Shown here: positions 5,406 to 5,504 of the stretch, one piece after another | Numbering within the stretch: the first letter of the stretch is position 1 | How the letters are laid out: each line of letters opens with the position of its first letter | Source of the DNA: Selenomonadaceae bacterium | Lineage (GTDB): Bacteria; Bacillota; Negativicutes; Selenomonadales; Selenomonadaceae | Direction of reading: 5' to 3' | DNA length: 5,504 bases | NCBI GenBank assembly: GCA_017453765.1 | Contig: JAFTEG010000111.1 | Span: 1 to 5,504 of the forward strand | The notes under the pieces: model-generated | What the model was told of the DNA's origin: nothing | Seen by the model: only the letters and a program-made list of their open reading frames with translations | Databases searched by the model: none | Position numbers and translations under genes: made by a program

Positions 5406-5504
5406 ATGACGGATAACAAAAAAGTTGAAATCTCAAAAGAGAATATGGAAGAGGTTACTGGCGGCTATGGCAGAGGTTATGATCCTCCCGGCCCCCTTGG
5501 CGGC
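5406..5504 (+). CDS. Gly-Gly leader precursor, 3'-truncated by window
   Basis: ATG 5406 opens a frame that runs off the window after 33 codons. The first 20 residues (core VEISKENMEEVTGG) fit the leader family of the upstream genes: Lys-Lys, Val-Glu, a Leu/Met-x-x-Val spacing and terminal Gly-Gly at 19-20. The visible core begins YGRGYDPPGPLGG, rich in Gly and Pro and unlike any other core start in the array. Whether the GGKQ/QQG motif follows cannot be seen. Another ATG at 5399 in a different frame stops after five codons and is not the start. The gene shows that the array continues beyond the window. Confidence 0.8.
   Translation, partial: MTDNKKVEISKENMEEVTGGYGRGYDPPGPLGG

Overview
The window holds the end of a peptide-export operon followed by a tandem family of small secreted-peptide precursors. 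All convincing genes are on the + strand. Base composition is moderate, ribosome-binding sites are strong AGGAG types, and a Nif11-like leader peptide sits next to an NHLM-type transporter. This suggests a Firmicutes-like anaerobe, possibly a Negativicute, but the taxon is a low-confidence guess.

Layout. Positions 2-2506 are the 3' part of a large ABC exporter of the peptidase-less NHLM 'bacteriocin system' type; its start lies before the window. Fifteen bases plus a TTG start later comes an ECF-like sigma-70 family factor (2525-3079), apparently in the same operon and with no anti-sigma gene next to it in the window. Positions 3080-3437 are non-coding and structured: a 13-bp perfect inverted repeat, two GC-rich hairpins back to back, a direct repeat of TTGCAAC, and a small hairpin followed by eight T's that looks like a terminator or attenuator. 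From 3438 to the window end there are six precursor genes in a row: one broken by an in-frame stop (3438-3770), four intact (3813-4298, 4364-4603, 4646-4972, 5000-5326), and one cut by the window edge (5406-5504).

Five of the six precursors start with a closely related 20-residue leader ending in Gly-Gly. The sixth (3813-4298) has a long Nif11-like leader that also ends in Gly-Gly. The five whose 3' ends are visible (including the broken one) share a C-terminal motif, aromatic-x-N-x-N-x-GGKQ-x3-QQG, followed by an Asn-rich tail. The stretch between leader and motif differs almost completely from gene to gene. The mature parts are rich in Asn, Gln, Gly, Ser and Lys and contain almost no cysteine, and no modification enzyme is visible.

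Likely working model (inference): the peptides are recognised by their leaders, trimmed after Gly-Gly by a partner C39-peptidase transporter encoded outside the window, and exported. The sigma factor may control the operon or the array. The function of the mature peptides is unknown. The C-terminal motif vaguely resembles one curlin-type repeat (Q-x-G-x-x-N), so extracellular self-assembly is a hypothesis alongside the usual 'bacteriocin' label.
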